Source: Caldisericaceae bacterium (GTDB lineage Bacteria > Caldisericota > Caldisericia > Caldisericales > Caldisericaceae). From it: a stretch of DNA of 9,759 bases. The DNA lies in the NCBI GenBank assembly GCA_026987225.1, contig JALSNB010000209.1, positions 1 through 9,759 of the forward strand, in the 5' to 3' direction. Positions within the stretch are counted from its first letter, which is position 1. Each line of letters opens with the position of its first letter. The translations under genes and the position numbers were made by a program. Below, in pieces: positions 7,309-9,759 of the stretch. The notes below the pieces were generated by a model. The model made no database searches and was not told the origin of the DNA. It saw only the letters and a program-made list of their open reading frames with translations.

Positions 7309-7629
7309 ATGTGGCAAGGTTGGACAGTAGGTATTCTGGGAATTTGGGGAATTATTGCCCCGTTTGTAATCAAGACAAAAACTGGTAATATGTGGAACGA
7401 CATCATCATCGGTGTTATCGTGGCAATCATCGGCTTCATGATGATCAAAGATCATGCATGGCAGGGTTGGACGGCAGGATTATTAGGAATCTGGTGGATT
7501 ATTGCAGGTTTCATTCCTTCCCTCACAACCGGTGCCGGCAATATGTGGAATGACATTATTGTCGGTGTAATTGTTGCAATCGCAGGATTTGCAGCACTTG
7601 GCAAAGGATCTAAGGCTACTGCATCGTAG
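7309..7629 (+). CDS. SPW-repeat small membrane protein (two tandem repeats)
   Basis: A 106-residue, very hydrophobic protein made of two homologous halves, residues 2-46 and 51-98. Each half has the order WQGWT-x-G-(I/L)LGIW, an aromatic or Pro-ended helix (IIAPF or IIAGF), a short polar loop, NMWNDII, then GVIVAI and a second helix. Four membrane segments are expected. This pattern fits the SPW repeat family of small membrane proteins, whose function is unknown; the classic Ser-Pro-Trp motif itself is not present, so the family call is moderate. The ATG is set by a strong AAAGGAGG at 8 nt. The gene has its own consensus promoter and a terminator 40 nt after the stop, so it is monocistronic and probably highly expressed. 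Confidence 0.8.
   Translation: MWQGWTVGILGIWGIIAPFVIKTKTGNMWNDIIIGVIVAIIGFMMIKDHAWQGWTAGLLGIWWIIAGFIPSLTTGAGNMWNDIIVGVIVAIAGFAALGKGSKATAS
7312..7602 (+). repeat. Tandem internal duplication within the SPW-repeat gene
   Basis: The copies lie at about 7312-7446 and 7459-7602. The duplication is visible in the DNA as well as in the protein: TGGCAAGGTTGGAC opens copy 1 and TGGCAGGGTTGGAC opens copy 2, and AATATGTGGAA recurs in the middle of both. The second copy has a 2-codon longer loop. This points to duplication within the gene or strong constraint on both halves. Confidence 0.75.
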
Positions 7630-7668
7630 CAGGCCTTTAGTTCTTCTGCCACACTAATCCCCCCTTAT

Positions 7669-7696
7669 GCCCGCCTAAACGGCGGGCGTATTTTTT
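7669..7696 (+). terminator. Intrinsic terminator after the SPW-repeat gene
   Basis: GCCCGCC (7669-7675), a 5-nt loop TAAAC and GGCGGGC (7681-7687) make a perfect 7-bp G+C-only stem, followed by GTA and six T residues (7691-7696). It lies 40 nt past the SPW-gene stop and just before the next promoter, separating the two transcription units. Confidence 0.9.
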
Positions 7697-7704
7697 ATGC
7701 AAAC

Positions 7705-7732
7705 TTGACAGTTCTCAAAAACGTTCTAAAAT
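7705..7732 (+). promoter_or_regulatory. Promoter of the radical SAM gene
   Basis: TTGACA (7705-7710) and TAAAAT (7727-7732) are separated by 16 nt and start 9 nt after the terminator T-tract. Transcription is predicted near 7739, on or beside the GGAGG (7739-7743) that lies 5 nt before the ATG at 7749. The leader would be only about 10 nt. Confidence 0.65.
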
Positions 7733-7748
7733 CTCTTCGGAGGTAAAA

Positions 7749-8846
7749 ATGGAACAGATAGAACTGAACTATGGCGATTATAAAGTAGTTATCCCTAAAA
7801 AACCCGATATGGAGAAGGTTTACATAGAGATAACAAACCGATGCAATTTGAACTGCAAGATGTGTTTCAGAAGATTTTGGAAAGATAAACTCGGAGAAAT
7901 GAGCCTCGAACGGTTCGAAGCGATTTTTGAGCAACTCAAGGAATTTCCGAATCTAAAAACAGTTTATCTCGGAGGAATAGGAGAACCGACAATTCATCCG
8001 GATTTTCTTAAAATCGTAAAGATCGTAAAGAGCCGCGGATACAGGCTCGAATTCGGGAGCAACGGCACGATGCTTGCAAAAATTGCGGATCAGCTCATAG
8101 AAAACCAAACGGACAGGATCATGGTATCAATCGATGCCCCGGACCCTGCAATTTACAGAGATATAAGGGGTACCGATTTTATGAGCGTGGAAGACAACGT
8201 TTTGTACCTTCAGAAGAGAAAAAAGGAACTTGGCTCGGATTTACCCGAAATAGGTATAGAAGTTGTCGTTATGAAAAGTAACGTGCATTTACTTCACGGA
8301 ATATTGCCGCTTGCACATAAGCTCGGTATAAATTACATTCTGTTTTCCAATCTTATGCCCTTCAGCAAATCGTTATCAAAAGAAATCGTGTACAACGGTT
8401 CCATAGATTACGAACAACTAATGGACTCCCTCAATGCGGACATAGGAAAATACAAAGTCAAACTAATTTTCCCGAAATTTAATTTGCAAACCGACAGAAT
8501 ATGCCAATTTATTGAAAATAAGGCGGCCGTTATCAGATGGGACGGAGAAGTTGCCCCGTGCTACAGATTTTTGCATAGCTACACGGAATACATTTTCGGT
8601 AGGGAAAAAGAAGTTATCGCACACTCGTTCGGAAATGTGTTTAATACGTCTCTCAAAGAGATATGGACAAGCAGAGATTACGCAATGTTCAGATATATCG
8701 TTAAAAACGCAATTTATCCGTCTTGCACGGATTGTTCGTTAAGAGACGCATGCGATTTTACAAAAGATACACAGTTCGATTGCTGGGGAAATCATCCTTC
8801 ATGCGGAGATTGCCTCTGGGCAAGGGGCATAATACAGTGCCCTTAG
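7749..8846 (+). CDS. Radical SAM/SPASM protein, probable tungsten-cofactor oxidoreductase maturase
   Basis: A 365-residue cytoplasmic iron-sulfur enzyme. The radical SAM motif CNLNCKMC gives Cys32, Cys36 and Cys39 for the 4Fe-4S cluster that cleaves S-adenosylmethionine; GGIGEP (75-80) is the SAM-binding GGE-type motif, and GSNGT and VSIDA mark later strands of the barrel. The C-terminal SPASM-like part has Cys252, Cys271 (APCYR), Cys326, Cys329, Cys335, Cys345, Cys352, Cys355 and Cys364, enough for auxiliary clusters. The opening (KVYIEITNRCNLNCKMCFRRFW) and the ending DCWGNHPSC..CLWARGIIQCP resemble the radical SAM proteins found beside tungsten aldehyde ferredoxin oxidoreductases; that subfamily call is from memory and moderate, while radical SAM/SPASM membership is firm. 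No such oxidoreductase or molybdopterin gene is in the window. The ATG follows GGAGG at 5 nt. No clear terminator follows. Confidence 0.85.
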   Translation: MEQIELNYGDYKVVIPKKPDMEKVYIEITNRCNLNCKMCFRRFWKDKLGEMSLERFEAIFEQLKEFPNLKTVYLGGIGEPTIHPDFLKIVKIVKSRGYRLEFGSNGTMLAKIADQLIENQTDRIMVSIDAPDPAIYRDIRGTDFMSVEDNVLYLQKRKKELGSDLPEIGIEVVVMKSNVHLLHGILPLAHKLGINYILFSNLMPFSKSLSKEIVYNGSIDYEQLMDSLNADIGKYKVKLIFPKFNLQTDRICQFIENKAAVIRWDGEVAPCYRFLHSYTEYIFGREKEVIAHSFGNVFNTSLKEIWTSRDYAMFRYIVKNAIYPSCTDCSLRDACDFTKDTQFDCWGNHPSCGDCLWARGIIQCP

Positions 8847-9302
8847 CTTAGCCGCCAAAATATAAAAATAGCGAATACTTTGCAAAAAAGAAATTTCCAC
8901 TTTAAAGCGTCTAAATGTATGTTTAATAATAACATTAGCAAAATATAAAACCACCTGAACAGATAGCAGACAAGTAAAGAAGAAACTTTACACTTGTATC
9001 TGCACATAATACCCCTTTACCATCGGAAAAGTTTAAAAAACCATTTAACAATCTTGGTGTGTACTATCTATTAAAGAACCAAAAGATACATTGCATACTA
9101 AAAATTCTAATTTGCAATAGAAACAACATCAAAATAAGACATTACTTTTGCCAATGAAGCAAAAATAGTATATTCAACATATATCGAATCCACAAAAAGA
9201 AGGAACAAAAATAAAAAAGAAGACAAAGTTCGCCTTTTAGATGATTTATACTAAAGTTCTTTATATAAGGCAACTTACAAAATTTGAATTAAATACTCCA
9301 AG
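8847..9302. other. A+T-rich stretch with no convincing gene
   Basis: Both strands are broken by frequent stops in all frames. I see no tRNA, no CRISPR-like repeat, no insertion-sequence ends and no convincing terminator for either convergent neighbour. Composition is visibly richer in A and T than the genes to the left, with A-rich runs on the plus strand. The only structure worth noting is the imperfect inverted repeat at 8966-9003. It may be decayed accessory DNA. Confidence 0.6.
8966..9003. repeat. Imperfect inverted repeat / possible hairpin
   Basis: The left arm GCAGACAAGTAAAG (8966-8979) pairs with the right arm CTTTACACTTGTATCTGC (8986-9003) around a 6-nt loop. Pairing runs as blocks of 5, 5 and 4 bp, with two 2-nt bulges in the right arm. 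There is no T-tract after it on the plus strand, so it is not a standard terminator. It could be an RNA hairpin, a protein-binding site or an element remnant. Confidence 0.45.
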
Positions 9303-9759
9303 TCAATATGTTGTTATATTAAACGACACGTTTATATCCTCTTCTGTTAATTCTAAGCCGCATACCAAACACTCTCCTTTTATTATAAACTCATTTGTAT
9401 CCTCTGATTCCTCAGAAAAAATTTTCAAAATATGAAAAGTATAATTTCCACAGGATGGGCATTGTAAACCCTTTTTAGGATTTCTCTTTCTTCATATATA
9501 TCTCTAATATTTGCCTGCTTCTTTACTTCTATCTCGTCAGACGCCATTTCATGGTAATGTCTTTTGATTTCATTTATTTTTTGACGTAATTCATTGTTTT
9601 TCATTTCTGCAAGCTCTTTCCCTAATTTTTCTAACTTATCTATGACTTTTTCATTAAACAAATTGTCGTATTTTTCAGAATCTGGAACCTCTGTGATTAA
9701 TTCTCTTAAGAAAGGAGTAATTTCGTTCAATACAAAAAGCCCTTCTTCAACTTCATCGA
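9303..9759 (-). pseudogene. Frameshifted zinc-ribbon protein of unknown function (5' part off the window)
   Basis: The gene enters from the right edge, so its true start is outside. In the first frame about 90 residues form a charged, probably helical or coiled-coil region (KVIDKLEKLGKELAEM, then ELRQKINEIKRHYHEM, ending IYEEREIL). That frame stops at 9425. From about 9491 onward another frame is open and reads KKGLQCPSCGNYTF, then GECLVCGLELTEEDI, ending at the TGA 9305-9303. CPSCG plus CLVCG is a classic four-cysteine zinc ribbon and clearly belongs to the same protein. One base appears lost; adding an A to the A5 run (9476-9472, minus strand) would restore a protein of about 150 visible residues. 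Either the gene is broken, the run was misread, or -1 frameshifting joins the parts. An in-frame stop just upstream rules out independent translation of the ribbon from further up. The family is not recognised. Codons are A+T-rich compared with the genes to the left, suggesting transferred DNA. Confidence 0.68.

Noticed and set aside
7209..7652. Several minus-strand open frames with similar sequence to each other
   Set aside because: Their mutual similarity only mirrors the internal duplication of the SPW-repeat gene on the plus strand.
8908..8940. CTAAATGT...ACATTAG stem after the radical SAM gene as terminator
   Set aside because: A long 13-nt loop, a bulge, A+T pairs and no T-tract; not convincing.
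9146..9164. TTTTGC...GCAAAA hairpin
   Set aside because: A 6-bp A+T-rich stem with a 7-nt loop is expected by chance in this composition.
9241..9435. Plus-strand open frame of 64 codons
   Set aside because: It lies antisense to the zinc-ribbon part of the minus-strand gene and has no ribosome binding site.
9472..9478. A5 run as a classic X XXY YYZ slippery site
   Set aside because: In the reading frame the heptamer is A AAA AGG, so the A-site codon does not re-pair fully after a -1 shift, and no obvious stimulatory hairpin follows. Kept only as a weak alternative.
9728..9730. TTG as the start of the minus-strand gene at the right edge
   Set aside because: The frame stays open to the window edge, with plausible coding sequence (DEVEEGLFV) before it, so the real start is outside.

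Overview
The window looks like chromosomal DNA from a thermophilic, moderately A+T-rich bacterium. The bacterial assignment rests on Shine-Dalgarno sequences, sigma70-type -35/-10 boxes, an intrinsic terminator, AcpS and a YifB/ComM ATPase. Thermophily is inferred from a branched-chain polyamine synthase (BpsA/DUF43 family) and from a radical SAM protein resembling the maturase of tungsten aldehyde oxidoreductases. I cannot name the genus from the sequence alone.

Left part, minus strand (1-3716): a tight unit transcribed right to left, bpsA -> comM/yifB -> iorA. Gaps are 3 and 11 nt. iorA (indolepyruvate:ferredoxin oxidoreductase alpha subunit) runs off the left edge after 384 codons. The three products (polyamine synthesis, a Mg-chelatase-like AAA+ ATPase, aromatic 2-oxoacid oxidation) have no obvious shared pathway.

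Centre-left, plus strand (3806-6739): a divergent unit acpS -> nnr (fused NAD(P)HX epimerase/dehydratase) -> TPR protein, with gene overlaps of 4 and 23 nt. Its promoter has a perfect TATAAT only 6 nt before the acpS ATG, so the mRNA is predicted to be leaderless. The TPR gene overlaps tail-to-tail by 24 nt with a minus-strand YdjM-like membrane hydrolase (6716-7162). That gene also has TATAAT 6 nt before its ATG.

Centre-right, plus strand (7243-8846): a small membrane protein built from two SPW-type repeats, with a consensus promoter, a strong Shine-Dalgarno and its own terminator. It is followed by a radical SAM/SPASM protein of the probable tungsten-cofactor oxidoreductase maturase type with its own promoter. 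No aldehyde ferredoxin oxidoreductase gene lies in the window. Four of the five promoters called share a 16-nt spacer.

Right end (8847-9759): composition shifts to clearly A+T-rich. About 455 nt hold no convincing gene, only an imperfect inverted repeat. Beyond it a minus-strand gene enters from the right edge. It encodes a charged helical protein whose four-cysteine zinc ribbon is now in a different frame, so it is frameshifted. This segment looks like accessory or decaying DNA. I found no CRISPR array, rRNA, tRNA or recognisable insertion sequence.
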